A stretch of 64,000 bases of DNA from Maridesulfovibrio sp. (GTDB taxonomy: Bacteria > Desulfobacterota > Desulfovibrionia > Desulfovibrionales > Desulfovibrionaceae). How positions within the stretch are numbered: the stretch's first letter is position 1; every line of letters starts with the position of its first letter. The stretch is taken from positions 310,001 through 374,000 of the forward strand of contig NZ_OY781616.1 of the NCBI RefSeq assembly GCF_963677005.1, written 5' to 3'. Shown here piece after piece: positions 29,313 through 36,949 of the stretch. The notes under the pieces were generated by a model. It searched no databases. It was not told the DNA's origin and saw nothing but the letters and a program-made list of their open reading frames with translations. Position numbers and translations under genes: made by a program.

Positions 29313-29776
29313 TATTCATCCTCCTTTTCGCCGGACATATCGAAATCGACTTTGATCTTGAACAGCTTGCTGGCAGGAAGGTAGAGAATGCGGACTCCGG
29401 TTTTCTCGGTGATTTCTGCAAGTGTCGCCGTTACGGTTTCCTTGTCCGGCCCGATGAAGGTGAACCAGATATTGAATTCGTTTTCGCGCAGATAGTTGTG
29501 GGTAACTCCGTGATGGCTGTTAACTTCGGCAACGAATTCATCCATCTTGTCTTCTGGAACGCTGGCTGCACAAAGGGTGGAATGCCAGCCCAGTTCACGG
29601 GAGCCGAAGTTGGCACCGATGCGGCGGATGACACCCTGTTCGCGCAGGGTGTTGACCCTTGCAAGGGCTTCATCTCCGGATATGCCCACCTGCTGTCCTA
29701 TTTCATCATAGGGCCGGGAAACTATGGGGAAGCCGGACTGGATTATGCCCAGAATGTCTTTGTCTACTGCATCCAT
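29312..29776 (-). CDS. ahbB: siroheme decarboxylase subunit (AhbB type, Lrp/AsnC fold)
   Basis: A 154-residue Lrp/AsnC-like protein. Residues 1-60 form a winged-helix domain (DEIGQQVGISGDEALARVNTL); residues 65-145 form the ligand domain with HHGVTHNYLRENEFNIWFT, the signature of siroheme decarboxylase subunits. Paired AhbA/AhbB remove the acetate-derived carboxyls at C-12 and C-18 of siroheme. Only one subunit is here, between ahbC and rpe, so its partner must lie elsewhere. Assignment to AhbB rather than AhbA rests on recalled gene order in Desulfovibrio and is not certain. Confidence 0.8.
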   Translation of the reverse strand: MDAVDKDILGIIQSGFPIVSRPYDEIGQQVGISGDEALARVNTLREQGVIRRIGANFGSRELGWHSTLCAASVPEDKMDEFVAEVNSHHGVTHNYLRENEFNIWFTFIGPDKETVTATLAEITEKTGVRILYLPASKLFKIKVDFDMSGEKEDE

Positions 29777-30988
29777 CTACTTATCCTTCTTTCCTTTTTT
29801 CTTCGGCTCGTAGGAACACAGAGGTTCGGGACCGAGGTAGCTGCCTTCCATGGTGGCGGCACGGGCGCGGCAGCCTCCGCAAACCTTTTCGTATTCGCAG
29901 TGGCCGCATTTTCCGTCATAGGTTTCGGGATTGCGCAGGTTGAGGAACTGAGGGGATTTGGCCCATATTTCCGGGAACGGGATTTCGCGGACGTTCCCGC
30001 AGTCCAGTTCCAGATAGCCGCAGGGCTGCACCTGTCCGCGATGGGAGATGAAGCAGAAGCCTACTCCTCCAAGGCATCCGCGGCTTACTGCGTCGAGCCC
30101 GAAGTTTTCGAAGTTGACCGGTATTCCCTCTTCCTTGGCGCGCTGGCGCAGGATGCGGTGATAGTGCGGGGCGCAGGTGGCCTTGAGTTGCATGTCGGTG
30201 GTCTTCTGAAAATCGTAGAACCAGTTGAGCACTTCTTCATATTCATCGGCAGAAATGATTTCCGCGCCGAGTTCGGCCGCGCGCCCGGTGGGAACCAGCA
30301 GGAAGATGTGCCAGGCCGACGCGCCCAGATCCTTGGCCAGGTGAAAGATGTCCTTGAACATATGCAGGTTGTTGCGGGTCACCGTGGTGTTGATCTGGAA
30401 TTCAATGCCGGCATCCTTGAGGTATTGAATACCCTGCATGGCTTTATCGAAAGCGCCTTTTTCCCCACGGAATTCATCGTGGTATTTCGCTTCGGCGGCA
30501 TCAATGGAAATGGAGCAGCGTTCGATGCCTACTTCCTTGAGCTGTACCGAGTTTTCGGCAGTAAGCAGGGTCCCGTTGGGGGCCATTACGCAGCGCAGTC
30601 CTTTTCCCTTGGCGTATTCCACCAGTTCGAAAACATCGTGGCGCAGCAGAGGCTCACCGCCGGTGAAGATGATGATGGGATTACCGGTTTCGGGAAAGGT
30701 GTCGATGAGCGCCTTGGCTTCGGCTGTGGAAAGCTCTCCGGAATACGGTTCCGGGTGTGCCTCGGCACGGCAGTGCTTGCAGGCGAGGTTACAGGAACGG
30801 GTTATTTCCCAGGCTATGAGGCGCAGGGGGGGGGAGCCATCGGCGTTTTTGCCGGGCAGGGGATTTACTCCGGGATGTCCACCCGGATGTCCACCGGGGT
30901 GCCCCTGTTTTCCGGGATGTCCGCCCGGATGTCCGCCGGGATGTCCGCCGGGATGTCCGCCCGGATGTGTCATTTTTTTATCGCTCAT
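29777..30988 (-). CDS. ahbC: 12,18-didecarboxysiroheme deacetylase (radical SAM)
   Basis: A 403-residue radical SAM enzyme that removes acetate side chains from didecarboxysiroheme to form Fe-coproporphyrin III. The N terminus (residues 8-40) is an unusual His-Pro-Gly-Gly repeat. The radical SAM motif CNLACKHC is at about 67-74, followed by FTGGEPLLR. The C-terminal SPASM-type cysteines are in CLGGVGFCF, CGYLELDCG and CGHCEYEKVCGGC. It starts within the hemB stop (TAATG) and is followed directly by ahbB, so the heme genes are tightly coupled. Confidence 0.92.
   Translation of the reverse strand: MSDKKMTHPGGHPGGHPGGHPGGHPGKQGHPGGHPGGHPGVNPLPGKNADGSPPLRLIAWEITRSCNLACKHCRAEAHPEPYSGELSTAEAKALIDTFPETGNPIIIFTGGEPLLRHDVFELVEYAKGKGLRCVMAPNGTLLTAENSVQLKEVGIERCSISIDAAEAKYHDEFRGEKGAFDKAMQGIQYLKDAGIEFQINTTVTRNNLHMFKDIFHLAKDLGASAWHIFLLVPTGRAAELGAEIISADEYEEVLNWFYDFQKTTDMQLKATCAPHYHRILRQRAKEEGIPVNFENFGLDAVSRGCLGGVGFCFISHRGQVQPCGYLELDCGNVREIPFPEIWAKSPQFLNLRNPETYDGKCGHCEYEKVCGGCRARAATMEGSYLGPEPLCSYEPKKKGKKDK
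30869..30967 (-). repeat. 12-bp coding tandem repeat (HPGG) in ahbC
   Basis: Eight HPG(G) units at the AhbC N terminus: four HPGG plus HPG, a KQG spacer, then two HPGG plus HPG. The DNA repeats with a 12-bp period and few third-base changes, which makes unit number prone to change by slippage. Confidence 0.85.
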
Positions 30989-31971
30989 TATCGGTTACCC
31001 ATGCGTTTGAGTACGTCTTCAGTGAAATAGGTCAGGATTATGTCCGCTCCGGCGCGTTTGATGCCGATAAGGGATTCCATGACCACTGCTTCTTCGTCAA
31101 TCCAGCCGTTCAGGGCTGCGGCCTTGATCAGGGAATATTCTCCGCTGACCTGATAAGCGGCAACCGGAACGTCGAAGTTGTCCCGGACCTGACGGATGAT
31201 GTCCTGATAAGGACCGGCAGGTTTCACGATAAGGATGTCCGCTCCTTCCATCACGTCGGCAGCAGCTTCTCTCAGTCCTTCGCGCCCGTTGGCCGGGTCC
31301 ATCTGATACGTCTTGCGGTCTCCGAACTGCGGTGCGCTTTCAGCTGCATCGCGGAACGGTCCGTAGTAGGCGGAAGCGTATTTGACGGCGTAGGACATCA
31401 GCGGGAGGTCTTCGTAGCCGTTATTGTCAAGGGCATCGCGAATGGCGGCAACACGTCCGTCCATCATGTCGGAAGGTGCAACCATGTCCGCCCCGGCCTT
31501 CGCATGGGAAAGAGCTGTCTGGGCCAGCAGTTCCAGGGTCGGGTCATTGAGGACTATGCCGTCCTTGATGAGTCCGCAGTGACCGTGCGAGGTGTATTCG
31601 CACAGGCATACATCGGTACAGACCAGCAGGTCCGGCCAGCGGTCCTTGATCATGCTTATTGCCTGCTGAACTATTCCCGTTTCGGCGTATGCCTGAGTGC
31701 CTACGGGGTCCTTTTCCGCAGGAATGCCGAAAAGGATGAGGCTCTTCAGGCCGTTGGCAACTGCTTCGCCGACTGTTTTTTCAAGCTGTTTCAGGCTCAG
31801 CTGGAACTGGCCCGGCATTGATGAAATAGGACTCTTGAAGTCCTGATCATCGGTTTCCACTACGAAGTAGGGCATCATCAGGTCTGCAGGAGAAAGGGAA
31901 GTTTCCCGTACCATGTCGCGAATGACCGGGGTGCGCCTGAGTCTGCGTCCCCTGTGGAAGTCAAATATCAT
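30988..31971 (-). CDS. hemB: porphobilinogen synthase (delta-aminolevulinate dehydratase)
   Basis: A 327-residue enzyme that condenses two 5-aminolevulinate molecules to porphobilinogen. It has the zinc-type cysteine cluster in [17 protein letters not shown] (about residues 117-133), the Lys of [18 protein letters not shown] and the Schiff-base Lys in [12 protein letters not shown] (about 246). It supplies the siroheme, cobalamin and Ahb heme routes. It is first of hemB-ahbC-ahbB-rpe. A terminator and repeat separate it from ahbD upstream, so it probably has its own promoter in a structured leader. Confidence 0.95.
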   Translation of the reverse strand: MIFDFHRGRRLRRTPVIRDMVRETSLSPADLMMPYFVVETDDQDFKSPISSMPGQFQLSLKQLEKTVGEAVANGLKSLILFGIPAEKDPVGTQAYAETGIVQQAISMIKDRWPDLLVCTDVCLCEYTSHGHCGLIKDGIVLNDPTLELLAQTALSHAKAGADMVAPSDMMDGRVAAIRDALDNNGYEDLPLMSYAVKYASAYYGPFRDAAESAPQFGDRKTYQMDPANGREGLREAAADVMEGADILIVKPAGPYQDIIRQVRDNFDVPVAAYQVSGEYSLIKAAALNGWIDEEAVVMESLIGIKRAGADIILTYFTEDVLKRMGNR

Positions 31972-32149
31972 TTTCAGCCTTCCTTATACTTGTGTTGGCC
32001 GCATGCATGCCCGTTTTACGGGTGTGCGGCGATCTTGTTTTTATTAATGGTCCGTCTGCCGTTGGTCGGCAGAGTGTACCGACGGAAATTGTCTCCGTAT
32101 GGATTCTTCCCGGCATTTTTGCGCGGATCGAATCCCGTGTAAACAACAA
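31972..32149 (-). other. structured leader region of hemB
   Basis: 178 non-coding bases upstream of hemB. One stem pairs GCCGCA with TGCGGC and CCCG with CGGG (about 31998-32030). Another is TCTGCCG-N5-CGGCAGA (32055-32073). No known riboswitch class was recognised and no convincing promoter boxes were found. Confidence 0.4.
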
Positions 32150-32181
32150 ATCCCGGCGGACCTTAGTAAGCCCGCCGGGAT
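32150..32181 (-). terminator. terminator between ahbD and hemB
   Basis: A 10-bp stem ATCCCGGCGG / CCGCCGGGAT; on the - strand it is followed by TTTGTTGTTT. It should end most transcripts coming from ahbD. Confidence 0.6.
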
Positions 32182-32220
32182 GGTATATTTATCGTCGACA
32201 TTAACCGAGATTTTGTAATT

Positions 32221-32475
32221 GAATGCCTCCGGCGGCCTCGCGGGGCGCCCTGCCGGGGGCCTCAAACCCTTTTACAAAAGGGTTTAAGAATCCCAAAACC
32301 TTTTAATTAGGCTACGCCGTGCCTGTCGCTTAGCGATTAGGGATTCCAAAGGGGCTTAGCCATCTCTGCTCTCCATATCCCTAAGACTCAAATCGCGCTT
32401 CTCGCCTAAGGGCTAATGGGCCTTTGGCCGCCAGCGGCGAAATCAAATTATTCAAAAGCGCGAAGCGCATCAAAG
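32221..32475 (+). repeat. composite intergenic repeat, copy C
   Basis: The most complete copy: segment 1 with the near-perfect palindrome AAACCCTTTTACAAAAGGGTTT (32250-32310, core only partly quoted), segment 2 (32338-32426) and segment 3 (32427-32474) with hairpin GCCGC-CA-GCGGC and the CGCGAAGCGCAT end. It lies 30 bases downstream of the ahbD stop codon. Confidence 0.8.
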
Positions 32476-32506
32476 CTATAAAACTGCGATTTATAAAGCC
32501 GGCAGT

Positions 32507-33691
32507 CTAGTCCTTCTTGATCTCTTCGTCAGTGAGATAGCAGGCCGGGTCCTGAGCCCAGATATCATCATAGTAGGCTTCAGCGCGGGCGCGGAAGTTA
32601 CCTCCACAGATTTTCAGGTAGCGACAGGAGGCGCAGCGTCCGCCCACGTGGGCCTTTTTATCTTTAAGCTTGTGCAGCAGTTCGATATTTTCATCGGTCC
32701 AGATTTCGGAGAAGGGTCTTTCGAGAACATTGCCGAAGGTGTGGTTGCGCCAGAATTGGTCGGCGTGGACCTGACCGTCCCAGGAGATGCAGCCGATTCC
32801 GCGTCCGGAGTTGTTGCCTTCGTTGAACTGCAGCAGCTTGAGGACTTCTTCCGCACGTGCGGGGTCTTCCTTGAGCAGACGCAGGTAAACGTAGGGTCCG
32901 TCCGCATGGTTGTCCACGGTGAGGATTTCCTTGGGGTTTCCTTCATCATGAAGCTTTCTGGTCTCGTCCATGATCAGGTCGAGGAGCTGACGGGTTTCTG
33001 CATGGTCAAGGTCTTCCTTGATCAGTTCGGAACCGCGACCGGAGTATACCAGATGGTAAAAGCAGGCTCTGGGAACTTCGAGGTCCTTGAGAATACGGAA
33101 AATTGTCGGAACTTCGGTCCAGTTGCGTTTGTTGATGGTGAAACGCAGACCGACTTTGAGTCCTTCAGCTTTACAGTTTTCAACACCCTGGAGGGCTTTC
33201 TTGTAGGAACCGGGAACGCCGCGGAATTTGTCGTGGGTTTCTTCCCCGCCGTCAAGGGAGATACCTACGTAGGAAAGACCTACGCCTTTGAGTTCGCGGG
33301 CTTTCTCCTTGGTGATTAGTGTTCCGTTGGTGGAAATAACCGCACGCATGCCTTTGCTTGTGGCGTAGCTGGCCAGTTCGACCAGATCTTTGCGAACCAG
33401 GGGTTCTCCACCGGAAAAAAGCATTACGGGTGCACCGAATGCGGAGAGATCATCTATGATTTCTTTTGCCTGTGACGTGGAAATTTCGTCTTGACCGTCA
33501 GGGTCGACAGCCTGAGCGTAACAGTGAACACACTTGAGGTTGCAGCGTCTGGTCATGTTCCAGACGACAACAGGCTTTTTATCTTTGGAAAACTGCAGAA
33601 GGTGAGAAGGCAGTTTGCCGGAATCACGTCCGTAGCGCAGTGCGTCGGAAGATTCTACTGCTCCACAGTATAATTTTGAAATACCAATCAT
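32507..33691 (-). CDS. ahbD: Fe-coproporphyrin III decarboxylase / heme b synthase (radical SAM)
   Basis: A 394-residue radical SAM enzyme that oxidatively decarboxylates two propionates of Fe-coproporphyrin III to give heme b, the last step of the siroheme route. It has CNLKCVHC (about residues 52-59), LFSGGEPL, and the C-terminal cluster ligands in CISWDGQ, CASCRYLKICGGN and the final DPACYL. AGGGAGG precedes the ATG. It has its own sigma-70 promoter 80 bases upstream and a terminator plus repeat downstream, so it is a single-gene unit next to the other heme genes. Confidence 0.93.
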   Translation of the reverse strand: MIGISKLYCGAVESSDALRYGRDSGKLPSHLLQFSKDKKPVVVWNMTRRCNLKCVHCYAQAVDPDGQDEISTSQAKEIIDDLSAFGAPVMLFSGGEPLVRKDLVELASYATSKGMRAVISTNGTLITKEKARELKGVGLSYVGISLDGGEETHDKFRGVPGSYKKALQGVENCKAEGLKVGLRFTINKRNWTEVPTIFRILKDLEVPRACFYHLVYSGRGSELIKEDLDHAETRQLLDLIMDETRKLHDEGNPKEILTVDNHADGPYVYLRLLKEDPARAEEVLKLLQFNEGNNSGRGIGCISWDGQVHADQFWRNHTFGNVLERPFSEIWTDENIELLHKLKDKKAHVGGRCASCRYLKICGGNFRARAEAYYDDIWAQDPACYLTDEEIKKD

Positions 33692-33769
33692 TTAATAAAG
33701 TCCTCCCTAGCTGCAAAATTGCGCCAGGCTGTCGGTTTGAAGCGATGTGTTCCCTGATGAGTAAAAGCG

Positions 33770-33797
33770 ATAATAATTACTGTTTGGCTTTAGTCAA
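33770..33797 (-). promoter_or_regulatory. ahbD: sigma-70 promoter of ahbD
   Basis: On the - strand TTGACT (33797-33792), a 16-base spacer, TATTAT (33775-33770). Predicted leader about 70 bases. Confidence 0.6.
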
Positions 33798-33891
33798 GCG
33801 GAAAACAATCGGGTATGCGTAACAGAATGCGAAATTTGGAGTAACATAAATGTGAGCAGGGGAAAAGGGCAAAGTGAGCGTAAGTTGGTGT

Positions 33892-33900
33892 TGATATAAT
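33892..33900 (+). promoter_or_regulatory. extended -10 promoter before riboswitch-like RNA
   Basis: TGATATAAT, an extended -10 element (TGN-TATAAT). No good -35 box, as is common for extended -10 promoters. The predicted start near 33907 lies about 50 bases before the cobalamin-riboswitch-like core on the same strand. Confidence 0.45.
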
Positions 33901-33954
33901 GTGTCGGAATTTAAGGGATAAGTGTTGAAATTATACACAAATTAGAGTGGGCTG

Positions 33955-34090
33955 GAACTGTAAAAACCTCCCGGTTGGGTTGGTCATTGTTTATGGAAGC
34001 TGACAGGATTTCAGTGCAAACCGTCGCTGTGTCGATCTGCTCTCGTGGAAAGGGAGCAGGAAAGGAGTTCAAGCTGAAGGCCTGCCCGTG
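33955..34090 (+). ncRNA. cobalamin-riboswitch-like RNA without a sense target gene
   Basis: Read on the + strand, the order of conserved cobalamin aptamer elements is present: GGTTGGT near 33973, TGGAAGC-N-GGATTTC (33993-34012), then GCAAACCGTCGCTGT (34016-34030), comparable to the conserved GC...CCGC-ACTGT core. A CTGCTC / GAGCAG stem (34037-34059) follows, and finally the B12-box-like AAGCTGAAGGCCTGCC (34071-34086). The small size fits a class II type without the large P6 arm. Some core bases deviate. The next 13 kb on this strand contain no gene, and the RNA would run antisense into the OmpA lipoprotein gene. It may regulate an antisense RNA or be a relic. Confidence 0.5.
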
Positions 34091-34118
34091 CATGTTTTAA
34101 ATATGTGCACGGGCAGGC
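34080..34118. terminator. 13-bp hairpin overlapping the B12-box-like sequence
   Basis: GCCTGCCCGTGCA (34080-34092) pairs perfectly with its complement at 34106-34118. The left arm contains the last seven bases of the B12-box-like element, so aptamer closure and hairpin compete, as in riboswitch expression platforms. On the - strand it lies 22 bases after the OmpA lipoprotein stop and may also end that transcript. U-tracts are weak on both strands. Confidence 0.6.
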
Positions 34119-34140
34119 TCCCTTACTTATTGCGTGTCTG

Positions 34141-35271
34141 TTACGGGATTATGGAGACCTGGACCCTGCGGTTGAGAAGTTTATTGTATTTTGTAGTGTT
34201 GGGTACCAATGGTTGCGATTCTCCGAATCCGGTTGTCCCTATGCGCTGCGGGGGAATTGGAAAGTTCTGGGTCAGGTATTGTTTTACGGCCTCGGCGCGT
34301 TCCTTGCTGAGTTTCAGGTTGTATTCCGGCGAGGCATCGGAGTCGGTGTGACCGGCTATGAGTATGCGCTTGTTCTTGAGGTTGTTGCTTATAAGCGCCT
34401 TGCCCAGTTCATTCAACAACGGATATGAGTCCTGATTGATCACGGATGAATCACTGTCGAACTGCACGGCAAGGTTTATCGATTTGGGTTTTGGTTTTGC
34501 GGTCTGGTCCGGAGTCTTCGCCGGAGTAGGAGTTTTTACCGTGGCCGGAGCTTCGGCCGGTTGTATCGAGTCCTCCGGCTGTATACCTGCTGCCGGAGGG
34601 GCCATTTCAACCATGTTCGGCTTGAGCCCGGCGATCATGCCCTTGCTGTTTTTTTCATATCTTGCCCAGGATGTGAGCGGAACGGCCATGTCCGTGGCAA
34701 TGGCCTGTACTATCTTGTAGAATGCTGAATCAGGCATGCGGTGTTCGCGTTTGACGATGATGAAATCGTCATCCATTTTCTTTTCCACCCGGCCTGACTG
34801 TTCGAAAGAGCAGAGCATCTGTCCACGCTTTGTCTCATAGATTTTCACCTGCAGGGTCATGGCGGAATCGTCCATTGTGTGCCCCAGATACAGGTAGGGA
34901 ACGAAGCCGACTACAAGCAGGTCGTATCCTCGTGATCTGGCGGTAAAAAGTGCTTCTTCAAGTCCCCGGTAGTGCAGGCTTTCATCATAAACCATGGAAG
35001 GGAATATCTGCAGGCCGGTCCAGTTCTGCCAGACACCTTTGGCAATCTGCCTGCCCCAGTCGCTGGATTTGTACATGGTCTGGGTTACGTGAAAGGGATA
35101 AAACAAGGCTGATAGCGGTCCGTAGTGCGGTTTTTCCGGCCTGGAGTAGACCATCAACTGGGAAAGCTGCACATCCGAGTCCTCGTAATAGATGGACTGG
35201 GTGGAAATCTGCGGTTCGAAATGCGTGCAGGCCGATAACATAAGTATGACTACGAGCAGAATTTTTTTCAT
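34141..35271 (-). CDS. OmpA-domain lipoprotein
   Basis: A 376-residue exported lipoprotein. The signal peptide ends in lipobox LSAC (Cys about residue 15). The middle part (about 30-215) is an unknown domain with repeated aromatic residues. A Pro/Ala/Thr linker (about 225-265) follows, then an OmpA C-terminal peptidoglycan-binding domain (about 268-375) with IAGHTDSDASPEYNLKLSKERAEAV. It probably anchors to the outer membrane and binds the cell wall. ATG 35271 is used because earlier in-frame codons would precede the signal peptide. It is flanked by hairpins on both sides, so it is monocistronic. The riboswitch-like RNA points into its 3' end. Confidence 0.85.
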   Translation of the reverse strand: MKKILLVVILMLSACTHFEPQISTQSIYYEDSDVQLSQLMVYSRPEKPHYGPLSALFYPFHVTQTMYKSSDWGRQIAKGVWQNWTGLQIFPSMVYDESLHYRGLEEALFTARSRGYDLLVVGFVPYLYLGHTMDDSAMTLQVKIYETKRGQMLCSFEQSGRVEKKMDDDFIIVKREHRMPDSAFYKIVQAIATDMAVPLTSWARYEKNSKGMIAGLKPNMVEMAPPAAGIQPEDSIQPAEAPATVKTPTPAKTPDQTAKPKPKSINLAVQFDSDSSVINQDSYPLLNELGKALISNNLKNKRILIAGHTDSDASPEYNLKLSKERAEAVKQYLTQNFPIPPQRIGTTGFGESQPLVPNTTKYNKLLNRRVQVSIIP

Positions 35272-35314
35272 GTCTTTAACCGTCTGGCGGATTTGATTCA
35301 TTGGTGTCCGAAAA

Positions 35315-35336
35315 TTGACCATACTACAGGTGTCAA
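35315..35336. promoter_or_regulatory. inverted repeat upstream of OmpA lipoprotein gene
   Basis: TTGAC-N12-GTCAA, extended inward by ACC / GGT with one offset. On the - strand the second arm doubles as TTGACA, a -35-like box. It could be an operator; no regulator is known. Confidence 0.3.
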
Positions 35337-35370
35337 CTTTATTGCAATAACCGTTCCGTTGTTCTGGAAT

Positions 35371-35412
35371 AAAAATATGAAAGGGCGGCTTTCCGTATGA
35401 AAAGCCGCCCTT
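35371..35412 (-). terminator. terminator of the glycosyltransferase / Yip1-like unit
   Basis: A perfect 12-bp stem AAGGGCGGCTTT / AAAGCCGCCCTT (35381-35392, 35401-35412), followed on the - strand by TCATATTTTTATTC. Confidence 0.75.
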
Positions 35413-35414
35413 GT

Positions 35415-35750
35415 TTATTGTATGATTTTAGTGGGAGAGGGTGCATCCTGCATGGATTTCAGAATCTGGTCCCGGGATTGAATCAGGCTTTCCCTCAGTT
35501 CCATTTTGCGTTGCACCGACAGTGTTTTGAATTTCGGCTGGCGGGTAAGTTCGGTAAGCTGGGACATTTCGTATTTGATTCGTTCCACCCTGCCGAGCAT
35601 ATCGCTTTGCGGGGAGCAGGTCTGGGCACAGGCATCGGCAAGATCGGAAATCTCCCCGGCCATGGCCCGAAAACTTCTGGGAGTGATCTCCTTGGCGATC
35701 CTGATGCGTCGCCTGATATTTGAAACTATCCCGTTCATCCATCCGAACAT
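35415..35750 (-). CDS. small hypothetical helical protein
   Basis: A 111-residue soluble, charged and mostly helical protein with no family I recognise. Residues 40-50 contain two Cys (ACAQTCSPQ). It lacks a signal peptide or membrane segment. It begins 20 bases after the Yip1-like gene stops, has GGGGA before its ATG, and ends three bases before a strong terminator, so it is the last gene of that unit. An overlapping frame in the same place is a shadow. Confidence 0.65.
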   Translation of the reverse strand: MFGWMNGIVSNIRRRIRIAKEITPRSFRAMAGEISDLADACAQTCSPQSDMLGRVERIKYEMSQLTELTRQPKFKTLSVQRKMELRESLIQSRDQILKSMQDAPSPTKIIQ

Positions 35751-35770
35751 GCTGGTCCCCGCGAAACTCG

Positions 35771-36859
35771 TTAAATTGTTGGCTGGTTGAAATTCATATA
35801 AAATCCCAGAATGACCAATAATAGCACAATAGGCATCACCATTGAAAGAACAACTCGCAGGTATGAAGTTTTATGAATGTTTTTGTAGGCTATTATTGAT
35901 ATGGCCGCGCTTGCCACGGCGCCGATCATATTTCCGGCTATGGGGATAACGCAGAAAATTATCGGAGCGTATGAATAGGTGGTGGCCCGGAATGTTGCCT
36001 GGTAGCCTCTTTCTCCCGCTCCGAAGATCATCAGCATAACATGCGTGAAGCCTATGAGAGGGAAGCTCAGCGCGGCCAGCATCAGCGGATAGAGCAGCAG
36101 TGAGAACAGGGCCGAAGCAGTACCGTCTCTCAGGGATTCGGCAATGACCGAATCGCCGACCATCCGGCTCACATCGGATGTCACGGCGGAGTCAACCCCG
36201 GCGGTGGCCCAGATGAAATTGCATATTTCCTGAAATTCCGCCAGCAGGATGAAAAAGATAAGCGGCTTGATGAAACCGGTCAATTCCATATCCGTGAAGA
36301 AACTTGCCGGAGAGAGCAGAATTTTTTTTATGGTCAGAAATATACCGGGGAAAAATCCGTACGTTTCAAGATGTTCAAAGGGAACTTCGGTTCCCTTGGG
36401 CGTGGAACCGGGTGCTTTTTCTTCTGCGGCACCGTTTTCCGGGCTCATGGAGTCAAGCTTTTGCCAGATATCCGCTTTCTCATCATTCTGAAGGTTTTCA
36501 GCGCCTATGCTCCGGGACTGGGACGGTTCCACCCTGTCTTCTGTTTCGGTATAAGGTGTTTCAGTTTCGTCCGGTGTCGTTGAGTACTCCGCGTCATACT
36601 GCTGTTCGGAACTGTCCGCAGGGGAGGTGTACTGCTCTTCCCTGTACGCATCCTGCGCATATGTGTTCTCATGAACTTCATCTTCAGTAGTGTAGGGGGA
36701 GTTTTCGATATCTCCTGCTGAACTGTCGTCAGCGGGGTGAAGTTCCCGGAACTGGAATTTTATTCCACACTTCGGACAGGTTGCCAACTGGGCGTTTGCG
36801 GGTATTTTTTCCTCTGGAATTTCACTGCTGAAATTACATTCGGGACAGGTAACTTTCAT
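35771..36859 (-). CDS. zinc-ribbon and Yip1-domain membrane protein
   Basis: A 362-residue protein. Residues 1-40 form an MJ0042-type zinc ribbon (CPECNF, CPKCGI). An acidic, Tyr/Glu/Thr-rich disordered stretch (about 45-160) follows, then a Yip1-like membrane domain with about five helices (190-355). Similar proteins occur in many deltaproteobacteria, and their role is unknown. AAGGA precedes the start. It follows the two glycosyltransferases by 90 bases on the same strand and may share their transcript. Confidence 0.75.
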   Translation of the reverse strand: MKVTCPECNFSSEIPEEKIPANAQLATCPKCGIKFQFRELHPADDSSAGDIENSPYTTEDEVHENTYAQDAYREEQYTSPADSSEQQYDAEYSTTPDETETPYTETEDRVEPSQSRSIGAENLQNDEKADIWQKLDSMSPENGAAEEKAPGSTPKGTEVPFEHLETYGFFPGIFLTIKKILLSPASFFTDMELTGFIKPLIFFILLAEFQEICNFIWATAGVDSAVTSDVSRMVGDSVIAESLRDGTASALFSLLLYPLMLAALSFPLIGFTHVMLMIFGAGERGYQATFRATTYSYAPIIFCVIPIAGNMIGAVASAAISIIAYKNIHKTSYLRVVLSMVMPIVLLLVILGFYMNFNQPTI

Positions 36860-36949
36860 ATTTGATCCTTGGAAATTGTTGTCTGAATATTTTGGTCAGA
36901 CCTAATAAATTTTACACTGTTAGGCAATGCCAATTCACGGTGTCGGTTA

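Noticed and set aside
30869..30967. Regular 12-bp DNA repeat that could suggest a CRISPR or minisatellite.
   Set aside because: It is in frame in ahbC and encodes HPGG; there are no spacers.
29498..31030. A 510-codon + strand frame opposite ahbB and ahbC.
   Set aside because: It is a shadow of the radical SAM gene on the other strand; composition and lack of start signals argue against it.
32040..32140. GGATCGAATCCCG near 32130 looked like a tRNA T-loop.
   Set aside because: No cloverleaf, anticodon arm or acceptor stem could be drawn around it.
34088..34428. Frames on the + strand after the riboswitch-like RNA as its possible target gene.
   Set aside because: They are mirror frames of the OmpA lipoprotein gene, with no ribosome site and no recognisable protein.
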